Part shown: positions 1-11,004 of the stretch, in pieces
Position numbering within the stretch: position 1 is the stretch's first letter
Layout of the letters: each line of letters starts with the position of its first letter
NCBI GenBank assembly: GCA_037783545.1
Contig: JBBELK010000024.1
Span: 744,001 to 808,000 of the forward strand
Direction of reading: 5' to 3'
Source of the DNA: Henricia sp. BOLD:AAB3569
Taxonomy: Eukaryota; Echinodermata; Asteroidea; Spinulosida; Echinasteridae
DNA: 64,000 bases
The notes under the pieces: generated by a model
Told to the model about the DNA's origin: nothing
What the model saw: only the letters and a program-made list of their open reading frames with translations
Database searches by the model: none
Position numbers and translations under genes: made by a program

Positions 1-1601
1 TCATCGACAACTTTACAAGATTTGCCCAAGCCTATGCTACAAAAGACAAATCCGCCAGAACAGTCGCAGACAAAATCTTCAATGATTTCGTGCTCCGTTT
101 CGGCTATCCACATCGCATCCATCACGACCAGGGTGGAGAATTTGAAAATCGCCTTTTCAAACGTCTCCAACAGCTCTCCGGGGTAGCAAGCTCGAGAACC
201 ACTCCGTATCACCCCCAGGGAAACGGACAATGTGAGAGGATGAACAGGACCCTACTAGCCATGTTGAGGTCCCTCTCTAACAAAGAGAAGGAAAACTGGA
301 AGGATTCTCTTCAGAAGGTTGTACACGCCTACAACTGCACAAAGAATGCAGCCACAGGCTTTTCCCCATTCTTCCTCCTGTACGGACGGTCCCCCCGGCT
401 ACCTGTCGATGCAGCTTTTGGTACGAACCCACAACTTGGACCAGATGCTGAAGACCACAACCAGTTTGTGAGGAAATGGAAAGCGCAAATGGAAGAGGCC
501 TACTCCATAGCAGCACAACAAGCAGCTAAATCCACCGAAAGAGGAAGAAAATACCACGACCAGAAGGCTCGAAGTTCGGTTCTGCAACCAGGGGACCGAG
601 TACTTGTACGGAATGTCGGGCGACACACCGGTCCGGGAAAGCTCCGTTCCTACTGGGATGAACAGATGTATGAGGTAGTACAAAGAAAGGGGGAGGACTC
701 ACCAGTGTATGAAGTAAGAGCTGTGAATGGAAAGCCAAAGCACCGAGTCGTCCACCGTAATCTTCTTCGGCCATGCGACAGCATGCGAGTTGATGTTGAA
801 CCACAAGCGAGTCAACCCCAACCGTGGAAAGTTAAACTGAGGTCAACTCGTAGGCAACCTACCACGGTCCCTCTATCTTCAGTGAGTGATGAAAGTACGG
901 ACGAGGAAGACCCTGTAGTGATCCGTATTTCATCTGACCAGACTGATGAGAAACCAGATGACAAACCCAACCACACAGCCCTAGATCCCGGTGCGTTATC
1001 ATTTACCTCTAACTACCCGTCGCCAGATGGTCCCTTGTCTGATCAGTCATCAGAACCTGATGAAGTGGTTGCTGCAGACGCGGATAGTTCCCTAGCCCCA
1101 GTAGACCCCTCGTCTGTAGTTGAACCGCTTGAGAGCATCGCAGATGAAGATCTAACTTCAGACGACAACCAATTACCAGTGCCGGATGCAGTCACGCATG
1201 ACGACCCCCAACCAGGACAACCAGAGCCATCAGCACCTCAACCAGAGCCATCGGCACCTCAGCCCGAGCCATCGGCACCTCAGCCCGAGCCATCGGCACC
1301 TCAGCCCGAGCCATCAGCACCTCAGCCCGAGCCATCAGCACCCCCGGAAGGCAGACCGAGCAGACAGCGACATCCTCCTACACAGTTTGAGTATACTAGA
1401 CTGGGAGAACCTTCCTATAAGTCGATGGCCCCCCACGTCACCGCTGTCCATGGTTTTCCCATGCACCCCTGGGGTATGCCCATGTATGGAGTGCCGAACG
1501 TCATGACTCAACCAGGTTTCATGATGCCCCCACCCATGATGACACCCAGCTGGATGTGGAACCAAGCGCCATTTCAGCCAAGTGCGGTTCCTCGAGTGTA
1601 A
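1..1601 (+). CDS. Ty3/gypsy-type retrotransposon integrase, C-terminal part of pol (5' end outside window)
   Basis: The frame is open from base 3 to the TAA at 1599-1601, so the product starts outside the window. Integrase joins element cDNA to host DNA in the nucleus. Visible parts: the end of the RNase H-fold catalytic core with an HHDQGGEF motif (Asp near base 126) and the catalytic Glu in QCERMNRTL, exactly 35 residues apart, which is the D,35,E spacing. The first catalytic Asp would lie upstream of the window. Next come a motif of the type GFSPFFLLYGR and a small beta-rich C-terminal domain (DRVLVRNVG, KLRSYW, HRNLLRPC; about 580-780). An acidic Ser/Pro-rich tail follows, then six heptad repeats QPEPSAP and a Met/Pro-rich end. 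No stop or frameshift is seen, so this copy may be young. The family assignment rests on the integrase. The long low-complexity tail is unusual. Gag, protease and RT are not in the window. Confidence 0.9.
   Translation, partial: IDNFTRFAQAYATKDKSARTVADKIFNDFVLRFGYPHRIHHDQGGEFENRLFKRLQQLSGVASSRTTPYHPQGNGQCERMNRTLLAMLRSLSNKEKENWKDSLQKVVHAYNCTKNAATGFSPFFLLYGRSPRLPVDAAFGTNPQLGPDAEDHNQFVRKWKAQMEEAYSIAAQQAAKSTERGRKYHDQKARSSVLQPGDRVLVRNVGRHTGPGKLRSYWDEQMYEVVQRKGEDSPVYEVRAVNGKPKHRVVHRNLLRPCDSMRVDVEPQASQPQPWKVKLRSTRRQPTTVPLSSVSDESTDEEDPVVIRISSDQTDEKPDDKPNHTALDPGALSFTSNYPSPDGPLSDQSSEPDEVVAADADSSLAPVDPSSVVEPLESIADEDLTSDDNQLPVPDAVTHDDPQPGQPEPSAPQPEPSAPQPEPSAPQPEPSAPQPEPSAPQPEPSAPPEGRPSRQRHPPTQFEYTRLGEPSYKSMAPHVTAVHGFPMHPWGMPMYGVPNVMTQPGFMMPPPMMTPSWMWNQAPFQPSAVPRV
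1218..1343 (+). repeat. 21-bp tandem repeat inside the integrase ORF (six units)
   Basis: Six head-to-tail 21-bp units encode QPEPSAP six times. Units differ only at a few positions (caacca versus cagccc, tca versus tcg), so the array expanded in frame and recently. Confidence 0.95.
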
Positions 1602-2031
1602 TGCCCAGAATTAATGAGGTAACTCTCGGCCTGTAGAAGATCCAAATTTAGGCCAGCAGCAATGTAAGGAACCACTGCGCAGTGTACATAGGGGATGGAT
1701 TCCTCGTCTAGTGACCACAACGGAGATCAACTCACCATGGGGTACTGACGAGATACATAGCCCACGATCGAGGATGCTGCTGTGCTTGTCATCCAGTCCC
1801 AGTCTATTTCACTAACGATCTTGGACTTGAGATCCGGAGATGAAGGGAAATGGAATTAGCTACTCCATCAACCCCGAATCCCACCAAGTTACACCGTCAA
1901 GGAGAAACTGTCGAGTAACTTGCGAGCAGGAGACATGCTCTGGAAATGGACATTATGGACTGTTTCTCAGACTAAGTGATCTTTTGAGTTTTGTAAATGT
2001 TGGGGACAACATTTCTTTTTGCAGGGGCGTA
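1602..2031 (+). other. 3' untranslated part of the gypsy element with probable polypurine tract
   Basis: Non-coding DNA after the integrase stop. The stretch GCAGGGGCG at 2021-2029, followed by TGTGGAGATAC from 2032, resembles a polypurine tract just before an LTR that begins with TG. No 5' LTR is in the window to compare with, so this is inference. Confidence 0.4.
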
Positions 2032-2289
2032 TGTGGAGATACTGGAAATTGGTTACCCCTCTATTTTTTTGTTTTCCCTCCTCTAACAATGTATTTGCCC
2101 AGTTTGTTTTACCTCCAGAAATAATGGATTAACCCAAGCCAGTGGGTTGCCACATGTGTACAAGGTACAGGAAGTTGGCTTGGTTCATTGTTATACATTC
2201 AATGACCCTGTCAACACATGCTGCAAGCTTAATTAAACTTCGCCTTTTTCCTGTATCTTGGACTGATGTTTTCCCATTATTTCTTACAG
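2032..2289 (+). mobile_element. Putative 3' LTR (TG...CA) of the gypsy element
   Basis: Starts TGTGGAGATAC right after the purine tract and could end at TTCTTACA or CAG near 2289, giving about 258 bp. The last 107 bp recur at 3718-3824, as the 3' end of a second LTR would. The boundary is uncertain. A longer LTR running to about 3823 with an internal repeat is the alternative. Confidence 0.3.
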
Positions 2290-2290
2290 G
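2184..2290 (+). repeat. 107-bp direct repeat, copy A
   Basis: Identical to 3718-3824 except T/A at 2270 versus 3804. It ends CAG then GTATGT, which also reads as a consensus 5' splice site. Confidence 0.95.
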
Positions 2291-3717
2291 TATGTGAATT
2301 ATTACTTTTCTTTACTTGAGTTAAAGTGAATATTGATTATATAAGTATTTGCATTTAGTATAGCCATTTCTATAGTTTAGATATAAGTTGTATACTTTTA
2401 ACTTCTTATCCTCACAGTTGTGAAGGAGTTCACAAAGTTACAAGTTCTTTTGCTAAGTTTAGCAACCCGTGGAACGTCAGTGTTTCATACTGAATGTTCT
2501 ACTGAATTGTGATTTTGGTATTCTAGATGGTTGAATTTCTGTTCATTCCTAGAGATATTCATGAGGAACTGTACAGACCAGAAGCATTTTTAATCATGAG
2601 AGTTTAGCTCTATTTTCACACGTTAATAGAATTACTCAATTAGTATCGTATATGAAATGATTTTAGTCCAGATGAATCTTTAAGTTATTATGCACTTTTT
2701 GTAAGTTTTAGACATGTGTATTTTAAGTATAAGTGCATGTACATGTACACTGTACAAACCTACTGTTTTAGAACAAAGGAATTTGAGACACCACATGGGC
2801 CAGCTGAGACCATGCTGTGACCTTGAGTGAGTCATGTTTGCTCTGTCCAGCTAATCTTACACTGTTTATTGGTGCAGGCCAATTGCCTTGGACAGTACAG
2901 TGCTGTGTGATATACATGTACAGTGACCTAGGCTTATGGTGGGAACTGTGTGTTGTTGTGCAGATATCGATTATCACTAAAATCAATCGAATGACTGTGT
3001 GATGCTGCACTGTAACCCCCTATGTTGCTAGTGTTGGTATCGATTATTACGGATATCGATATGGTGTTCATTTAATCTAAATAGTGATTATTTCGAGCAT
3101 GTTTCAATTATCGATAATAAGTTTAGTGACTTTTATAGTAATGAGGAACATTCCTTGAGCCTTAAATCTTTGTAAGTAAGTTTAGCGAAAGAGAGGTTTT
3201 TATCGATAAAACCAATCTCAGTTTCAGAGTTTTCCTCGCTTACGTATTAAGTTAGTTTTAGTTGAAGTGCCAGTATTAGTTATTTAAGTGAGATTTTACT
3301 GAGCTTAATTGATATATAATTTAGATGTAGTTTCGATGTACATGTACAGCTCTTTCTGCAATGCAGCTCAGGCTGACCATGCCTGTAGTGTGTGCAGCAT
3401 GGGTCCCACTGACCACAGTTTATGGCCCCAAGGCCAGTTGCAGACACCCAAGTTGGTTGTCATGACAACAAAGTGGTTGGCCAGACAGATTTACAGTTTA
3501 GTTACTGAGTAGTACCTGATCCAGTTTATATACATGTACATGGTTTTTGTATGCTAAATGTACATGGCCACAGTGATTAGAGTGTATGTTATAGTTTTAA
3601 ACCTTTCTTTGGAAATAGATTTGTACGTGATTTTGCCATTTTGCCAAATGTTTAATTGTTGAACTTTACACTTTGCTTTGTGTTGAAATTTACCGATATG
3701 TTTAAATGAAACTGTTA
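2291..3717. other. AT-rich non-coding DNA between the two 107-bp repeats
   Basis: About 1.4 kb with no convincing ORF. It holds several ATCGAT and TACATGTAC palindromes. It may be host flank, LTR interior or an intron-like insert. Confidence 0.4.
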
Positions 3718-3824
3718 TTCATTGTTATACATTCAATGACCCTGTCAACACATGCTGCAAGCTTAATTAAACTTCGCCTTTTTCCTGTATCTTGGACTGA
3801 TGTATTCCCATTATTTCTTACAGG
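3718..3824 (+). repeat. 107-bp direct repeat, copy B
   Basis: Second copy of 2184-2290, offset 1,534 bp. It ends in a pyrimidine-rich stretch and TTTCTTACAG, then GGTCACC, which reads like a 3' splice site. Confidence 0.95.
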
Positions 3825-5787
3825 GTCACCATATACCAACAATTTTAATGTGACTCCCGCAAGTTCCATTTTTGGTTACTACGCGAGTTTTACATGTACA
3901 CAAAAATGTACTTCTTTGGTTCATGGACACGGACTTCGACAAAATGATATTTATAACTCAGTAGGACTGTGCCAATCATTCACTTGATAACTAAATATTC
4001 GAATATTCAAAAGTTTCATAAGTAAAGTTGCTACAACAATGGTATATCATCATGTCCCTGGGTGCCAAATATCTGCCTGGCAGAAGGGCGTAACTGATTT
4101 TTGGCACCAGAGTGATTATATGACAATATGCTCCAAATGTATGCAGTGGACTGAGTGCAAGTCTACATTGATCAAATTTAATTAGTTAATAACATTTTCA
4201 TAATGGTATCTGCTAATTTGTAAATTTACACGTAATAAATCATGACATCATCAATCTAAACAAATATTTGATTTTCAGTTGAACATTTGGTTGGAATATT
4301 CAAATAGTAAATTACCCGAAATGACTCAACCTTAAACATGAAACAAACATACAGGTCTATATTTCAACATTAAACAAATATATACCTATTCAAAAAAGGC
4401 GAATTAATGTACCAGCCAATGGCAATTTATGCTCAAAGAAAAGCAAATATTGTGCCGAATAATAAATGACGATACAAAACGAGACTACTGATGAGCAATA
4501 TCATCCTTTTCCTCTCTCCTCCCAGCCTTTTTCCTTTCTCCAACCAGATTAAGCTCCCACGAGACTTAACCCTCCCAGTAGCCAGACAGTCTGAGCCACT
4601 TTAATATAAACATGGCCGTTGGGCTGCCGATCCTCTAAAGATTGAAGGGGCCTCGCCTTTAAAGCCCGAGAGCAGATATCCAACACACTCCTGATCCTCA
4701 CTGTGTCTTCGAGGTCACAGCGCAGAGACGCAAACCGTCTCTCCTCTCATGGAGAAAATGTGCCAGGATGACTAACACCAGTCCTATTGCATGTTCTAAG
4801 ACCAATGGCATGCGCTCGATGGTGTGTATAGCAACACCAAATTACCAAGTTCAAGGATGCATGCATGATAATGAATGTGTAACTGCCTCAAAACCATGTT
4901 CTGGCAAGCCTGATCGTTTTTCTTGATAATCTCGCGGTATGCTCGAGAGACATGAAATACGGCCGTATGTAAACAAACTGGGCAAAGATCAGAGCCGTCA
5001 GCAGAAATTATGCACGCCTTGTGTATGTGCATGTTGATTTGGAATATTTCAAATCGTAACTCAATTATGTACGTGCGCTGCAAAATTTATAGATGTTGCC
5101 ATATTCTACACTCAATAAAATATCTCTCCAAATTTAGCAGTGTTTTCAAAAATAATTTTACTCCTCAAAAATTTAGACTTTAGAGCCCTCATACAGGATT
5201 TGCAAACATAAAAAATCAGAAACTATTAAACTATTAATGAAATATCTTATTGCATTTAACAGTAAGAAAACATAAGTTTGAATCATCATTTGAAATCAAA
5301 ATGCATGGTGTCCTTTGATTTGTTCAAGAAAAGTGGAATTTACATATTTGTTGGCAAATGCTTTCCCTAAATACTGGTACAATAAAATCTTCTCAAATCA
5401 AACTTCAAGAACAAATTTATCTACTCCCTATGTTTTTCTCAGTGGGTACACATTATAGGGGTACATGTACAAGTCAACTGGTGTTTATTTTCGTGGCCTG
5501 AAAATTTTATCTGTGATAGGGTCAGGTATAAACTACACAAGAAACCATTTTTAAAAAAATAATAATTTTATAACATTATATATATATATTTTTTTTTTTA
5601 ACCATTTTTTATCCAGTATCCATGAATGTACACCTTTGTATCCATCAAATTCATTTTTTTCTGAATTTGACAGCAGAAAAAAAAAAATTCTTAAAAGTTA
5701 TCAATTGTATGCACTCCATTTGGTTTCTGATGCAGATTGCTATGATTGGATTTATATTATTTAGTAATGTGGCCCACTGTGTAATGA
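3825..5787. other. Non-coding DNA, nothing recognised
   Basis: AT-rich with no protein-like ORF. A less AT-rich stretch at about 4500-4760 (pyrimidine-rich, then a segment around CATGGCCGTTGGGC) stands out in composition. I could not assign a function. Confidence 0.4.
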
Positions 5788-5796
5788 TTACTTGTT

Positions 5797-6547
5797 TGAT
5801 TACTCTGTCCAGAAAGGCCACTCACATAACTCAAATTGTCCATGCGCTTCAATTCACTGGCTCCCGATTTCTGAACGCATTCAATTCAAAATATTACTGA
5901 TGGTGTTCAAAATTGTCAACCACCAATGTCCGGCGTATCTGAATGAGCTCATTCAGACCTACATTCCTTCTCCTATCTGCCAACAAACGCTACTTGGTAC
6001 CGGTCAAATGTAGGACTGCATACTATGGTTCTAGGGCGTTCTCTGTTTCTTTTGTTATTATTATTATTATTATTTCTTTCTGGTATTTATACCAAGGATT
6101 CCTCAATAGTGCTCAATATGCACTGTCACTCGGAAGCGTGAGGAAACCCATGAAGAATTAGAATTAGAAATGGCCAGATACACCGGGGAATCCCCTCGCT
6201 CTTCACGAAAGAATGCTCTGGGATCTTTAAAGTGCGTTACCTAACACACTGGATCAACGGCTTTACATCCCTTCCGAAGGACGGAACAAGTGTGATTAAG
6301 TGCCTTGCTCAAGGGCACAAGTGCCACAACCCGTCACGGCCCGGAATCGAACCCACATTCTAGTACTGGCACAGGAACTTGAGTTCGACGCGCTAGACCG
6401 CTCGGCCACAACACCTCACAACACCTCACAACACCTTCTGCCCCACTGCTGTGGAACAGCTTGCCAGATGGCTTGCGTCTGATGGAAGATTTGGCAATTT
6501 TTAAAAAGAATTTGAAAACGTGGCTTTTTAAAACATATTTTAAATAG
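5797..6547 (+). pseudogene. Reverse transcriptase C-terminus remnant (frameshifted and interrupted)
   Basis: Readable pieces match the conserved tail of CR1/L2-type reverse transcriptases: SRKATHIT in one frame, then after a frame change near 5850 HWLPISERIQFKILL and a PAYLNELI motif. The protein breaks at 6050 at the SINE and resumes at 6440 with APLLWNSLPDGL and NLKTWLFKTYFK before the stop. The frameshift, missing N-terminus and insertion make it non-functional. The motifs are seen directly; family placement is from general knowledge. Confidence 0.8.
6051..6435 (-). mobile_element. tRNA-derived SINE inserted into the LINE
   Basis: On the minus strand the tRNA-like head lies near 6420-6340 (GTGTTGTGGCCGAGCGGTC as A-box region, GGGTTCGATTCC as B box). 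A body containing TGCCCTTGAGCAAGGCACTT follows, and the tail is an (AAT)n run at 6055-6075. It splits the LINE codons for RAFSVS|APLLW. TTCT flanks both sides (6047-6050, 6436-6439) as a minimal target duplication. The CTTGAGCAAGGCACTT core is widespread in marine animal SINEs. I give no subfamily. Confidence 0.85.
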
Positions 6548-6762
6548 TGTATTTAAGTTTTTACTTGTTTTGATTTGGTTTTTAAAACTTTAATTTTTAA
6601 AGATTAAGTAAATTTCTAACCTTTTTAATTGTTAGGGACTACTAAGTAGTTATAAGTAGTTTTACATTGTACCGAGTGCTCAGACGCATGTCGAGTGCTC
6701 AGACGCATGTGTACATGTAGCGCTCGTAAAATCAATTATTATTATTAATTATTATTATCATG

Positions 6763-7094
6763 ATGGTATGTAAGTTTCCATGGCACCACCTACCTGGACG
6801 GACTGTTTTGCTTGGCTGGCTCTTAATCAAGGCGTTTGTCTTGATGGATTGATGTGGCGTGGCTTTAATTTTCCTGTAAGATGATCCAGGAAAGAGAAAA
6901 TTAGTTAGCGACTTCAGGCAACAAATGCAGTCTGCAGTCTGATTAATTTTTCCCATTTCGCGAGGATAATGAAAAATAAGTCAGAATAGCAAAATCAATG
7001 TTGTAAAATTTACACTAGATTTGACTTTGCAAAATCAGACCAGAGTCCAGTTCGGCATTTTTGGAAGGTGAGAAGAACCAAATTGACAGACTGT
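6763..7094. other. Non-coding spacer
   Basis: No coding or structural signal recognised. Confidence 0.4.
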
Positions 7095-7190
7095 GTAAAT
7101 GCTACCCAAATCTGCCCGGTGAGTCAGAGGTCTCGGGTTCGAATCCCGATAAGCCCTTATGATTTTTCACTCATCCCACGTTTGGCCGTC
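7095..7190 (+). mobile_element. tRNA-derived SINE fragment, family S
   Basis: B-box-like GGGTTCGAATCCCG at about 7133, then AAGCCCTTATGATTTTTCAC. The same body appears inverted at 9308 and 33526 (GAGAGAAAAATCGTAAGGGCC). The pieces do not fold into a complete tRNA cloverleaf, so this is a SINE and not a tRNA gene. Confidence 0.65.
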
Positions 7191-7506
7191 TCATTCCAAT
7201 GGTGATTAGGCACTTGATTTCCTTGATTACCCAAATTAAGGAAATGGTTAAGACTAGGGTCTGATTAATTACCAAAACTACAAATCAGCAATTGGTCTAG
7301 GCTCATTAAAACAAAAATCCATATTCCAGGCAGTACCTGAGTACCATCTGGAATTTTGCAGTACTCCAGGAAATTCTCTTTTTTTATTTAGTGACCCTGG
7401 ATCTGCCACTGAATTATACATTGTACATGCAGTTATGGTTGCAAAAATTCGTCCCAGTCTTTGCAACATCCAACTTAATTCTCCAAAACAGACCACAATG
7501 GCCGGT

Positions 7507-7754
7507 ATTCCTGAACACGTGAGGGCGCTCAAACTAGGTGATTTGGGGGAAAATGGCCATAGCCGACAGTGGAAAATGGGGGAATTCTACTGTATATGTA
7601 CGTCCATAGTGACGGTGGGGGAAAGTTGCATACGCAGAGCGCGGGCCCGTGCACATATTTCCATGTAAAGTATTTTGTTTGGAAGGCGTTCGCGCGTGCA
7701 TGCAGCGTGTTTAATTGTGTTCGAACATAACTCGCAATGGGTGCAGGCCACTTG
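7507..7754 (+). mobile_element. MITE, relative of the 14.07-kb element (right end eroded)
   Basis: Begins ATTCCTGAACACGTGAGGGC, the terminal repeat of the element at 14070-14244. Inner blocks CATACGC, GGAAGGCGT and GCAGGCCACTTG align with the reverse complement of that element. The right terminus is no longer recognisable. Confidence 0.65.
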
Positions 7755-9307
7755 TGTTCACAGATGAAAGTGAAACCATACCATGAAAAATGGGACCTAG
7801 ACAAACGAGAGAAAAATTACAAATGTCAAAAGTGATCTAAACCAGAAGCATTCATGTAGCCTACGTACGCACACACTGATACAGTCAACAGACATTGGAT
7901 TCTGAACTATTTCGCCGATGGCCACTGCAACTCATTAATACTCCAGGCACCACAAATAAGAAACGATTACTGAACTGCATTTTCAGAGGCAGAACTGCTT
8001 CATAGATTGAGGAAGGGAGAAAATATAATATGCACAGGGAACATGGCCGACCAGACCTTGAGGCTTAGGGCAGGTTGGGTAAGCCTAATCAATAATGTAT
8101 GAACAGGCTGATTAATGTATGAACAGGCTGATGATTGCACCACAGTGGGATGCCATCAGCTATCACTGGTAATCGGCACCATTGCAGGCAGGCCATATTC
8201 CATTCATTTTATACAATATCATATAGATCAATGCCTGAACAAATTAATATTTCAAAAATGAATTTTCCCTCAGAATTAAATACCAGTAGGAATACATACC
8301 GGTACAGTACATTGGATGTTTTACTTCAAATGTATGTATAATGTTTAACATGCTTAGTGTTTTGTTTCACATTCAACAACCATTTCCAAAACAATGACAG
8401 CATTTGTATGAAGCCTACATTAGTCACATCTACATGTACTTGTTTCTGCTGGTACTTTATGATAAACGTACTTTACCATTAACACATGTGGATAAAAACC
8501 TTCAACTGGGCCGCCCTTCATTAGTAATGTTCAGACTGTGCCAAGCTTGTTTCGAACAAAAAAAAAACATCTACATGTATATCTTAGCACTAAAATGAGA
8601 GACAGACAGACTGTTTTTGGTTTATTGTTACATGTACTAAATCTGTTTGGCCTGCAGGTGCAGCAATGCCATGTGACCTCCTAGCACCTGGATTGTTTAT
8701 TGGGTGATAATAAACGTTAATCTTTAAAAAATAAAATGTTTGCATTGAAATTTATTTACTGGAAGGATGGATGAGATCTGTGAATGGGCAAGTAAAAAAT
8801 GAAAGATTAATCCAGAATAAAGTAGTAAAGTGAAAACATCACCCTTTGTGTGTTGCCAAGGTTACTGGGTCTACACTAAAACCAGTGAACTGTTTCCCTG
8901 TGCTTTAGCAATGAACGTTTTAGATTACCAGCGAATGTTTATACTATTAGTAGTCTATTGGTACTCAAATTAAAAAGGGTAATAAAAAAGCCTGTAACAT
9001 GTAACATTTCTAGATCTGCCCCATTGTAGGTCGGCCAGGGTCGACTGTACTTTTTGGATACTCCATTTTTATGCAGACCAACATTTACATCTAGTTTGTG
9101 TTTACAGTACGATTAAAAATAAAAATTCAACAGGACACCCTAAAGTTTATTTATAACAAGACAGGCTGACCTATTTTAACAGGAATGGTTGCCCTGTTAA
9201 ATGGTTGTAAAGCCAAACCTCCTCGGCAGTCTTTTTGACCGGAATTACACGTACATGTAGACCAATCTTAGTGCTAAAAACAAGACTACATTAAACAGCT
9301 GCACTTA
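7755..9307. other. Non-coding DNA
   Basis: No convincing gene. It contains a 2 x ~20-bp tandem duplication at about 8094-8133 (AATGTATGAACAGGCTGAT twice). Confidence 0.4.
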
Positions 9308-9400
9308 GAATGAGAGAAAACGTCAAAAGGGCCTTATCGAGATTTGAATCTGAGACCTCTGAATCACCAGGCAAATGCTCTACCAGGCTATAAAGCACAG
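9308..9400 (-). mobile_element. tRNA-derived SINE fragment, family S
   Basis: The minus strand has an A-box-like TAGCCTGGTAGAGCA and a B-box-like AGATTCAAATCTC, followed by the family body AAGGCCCTTTTGACG. It is degenerate compared with the 7.1-kb and 33.5-kb copies. Confidence 0.65.
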
Positions 9401-9474
9401 TTGGTATACTGCTCCCTCAGCTTTTCCCTATGAACCCAAATGTTGCATGGGAGCGCAACTGTAACAAACAAAAT

Positions 9475-9543
9475 ATCTGGTATGGTACCTGATCACCAAG
9501 TTTGGTTGTTTCTTCTCAGTGGTGATCAGGCACCATACCAGAT
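9475..9543. repeat. Near-perfect 24-bp hairpin
   Basis: The arms 9475-9498 and 9520-9543 pair with one mismatch around a 21-base loop. It could be a tiny MITE or, if transcribed, a small-RNA-type stem. Confidence 0.8.
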
Positions 9544-10680
9544 GACAGATGTTGCATTCATATTTAACAGGACAGGACAGACCCATTTTAGTTGGACGTA
9601 ATTTCAACTGCTTTTTATTAAAAGTTTCTGAATAATTACACAGATGACAATCCTGCACCTAGCTTGACATAGAAAAATTAGTCCATGTCATTCCAGCATT
9701 CAAATTTACAGAGCTAAAATTTTTAGACAACTCTCAAAAGCTGTGATTATTGTGTGTAATAATCAATAATTCAATATAATAAATGGATGCATTTAGAAGA
9801 CGACACAGCATTTCATCTTCAAACTATCATAGAAAATTGCATGTAAACAACTCACCTTCTATGATGGCCAATAACAACAGATTACCCAATTCACCTACAG
9901 ATCAGCATTACAAAATCCATTGATTGACAAAAATTGTGAAAAGAGACCAACGCTTGGATTCCACCCATTATACCATATGAATGAATAACAGGTCAAATCG
10001 GTCTGAGCATAGGTACAGGTCCATGGTCTGAGCGATAAGAAGACAGCTCTGCACACTACATACGCCACACCAAAACACACCTAGCTATTAAACTGTAGAC
10101 ACATAATTGTAGGCCTACTGTTAAAAGACTGGCCACCAGTCTGTTTATGTGTGCACAGGCATTGTGGGAACAATTTCTGCAGGGACAGAATCTCACACAG
10201 CATGTGTGCATATTTTTGCACTTTGGACTTAAAGGGTCAGTGTAGCGTTTTCAATGACCTAAAACATTACTTTAATGCGTTTAGAAACACCTAGAGTGTT
10301 GATACATGTAAGCAATGGTAAATGGCCTATCACGTTTCTTTTTCTGTCCAGAATTGTAGGCCTACCTTTCTGCAGGAAATTAACAGAATGTATCTTTTGA
10401 AAAATGAGTGTGCACAATCATTTTTTAGCTTTCTCTTAACACAAAAAGCATGCATACAAGTTTAATGTTTTATGAAACATTTCTGCATCTACTTAACTGA
10501 AATTTCTGTAAGCTAGTTTACCAACATTCATTTTTACACCTGTAAATGATAAAATGATATTTAAACCCCGTTGCATTATGGTTGTGATAGTATGCAAAAG
10601 GCTAAATACACAAGCTCTACAGTGAAACTTTGATCATAATTGAAGCTTGTTTTAATACATACAATGTACGGTACATGCTG
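9544..10680. other. Non-coding DNA, nothing recognised
   Basis: Only short chance ORFs, no repeat boundaries found. Confidence 0.4.
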
Positions 10681-10768
10681 CGCCGCCCGGACAAAATCAG
10701 AGGTACCGTTTGCACCCGGACAAAAGATTTCCGCCCGGACAAAAAACTCGGCCGCCAGGACAAAAATA
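10681..10768. repeat. Degenerate short tandem repeat (CGCCCGGACAAAA)
   Basis: Four imperfect copies of a GC-rich box followed by ACAAAA, spaced about 20-32 bp, in otherwise AT-rich DNA. Confidence 0.7.
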
Positions 10769-10958
10769 ATTAAATTTCCCCTCTAAAATGCTTTGAAAAT
10801 ACAGCCAAGTCATTTCAAAGTTAGGTGTAAAGTCACCAAACATGATTCGCTAGCCACTGGTGTCATTATCGTTCACTTACCACCACGCATATCTATTGCA
10901 TCGGCGAACAAATCTGTGGTCGATAACTGCCATGGCAGTTGCATGCATTCATTTTAAA

Positions 10959-11004
10959 CAGCGCCCTCACATGACGAACACTGATTCGCCGCGTGAGGGC
11001 GCTG
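10959..11004. repeat. 12-bp inverted repeat CAGCGCCCTCAC / GTGAGGGCGCTG
   Basis: Perfect 12-bp arms (10959-10970, 10993-11004) with a 22-bp loop. The GTGAGGGCG core also forms part of the terminal repeats at 7507 and 14070, so this may be a minimal relic of that MITE family. Confidence 0.7.

Larger units (their letters stand above)
5788..6762 (+). mobile_element. CR1/L2-like non-LTR retrotransposon, 3' end
   Basis: 5'-truncated LINE: end of a reverse transcriptase ORF, stop TAG at about 6545-6547, a short AT-rich 3'UTR with a 19-bp tandem duplication (6673-6710), then GTAGCGCTCG and an ATT microsatellite tail (about 6735-6762). A 3' end of this shape, with a short tandem-repeat tail, is typical of CR1/L2-type LINEs. 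A SINE at 6051-6435 interrupts it. Confidence 0.8.

Noticed and set aside
1186-1506. 106-residue His/Ser-rich ORF
   Set aside because: Out-of-frame shadow of the QPEPSAP repeat in the integrase ORF.
2184-3824. Firm call of a TRIM element
   Set aside because: The terminal repeats are TG...CA-like, but no primer-binding site, polypurine tract or target duplication is visible between or around them.
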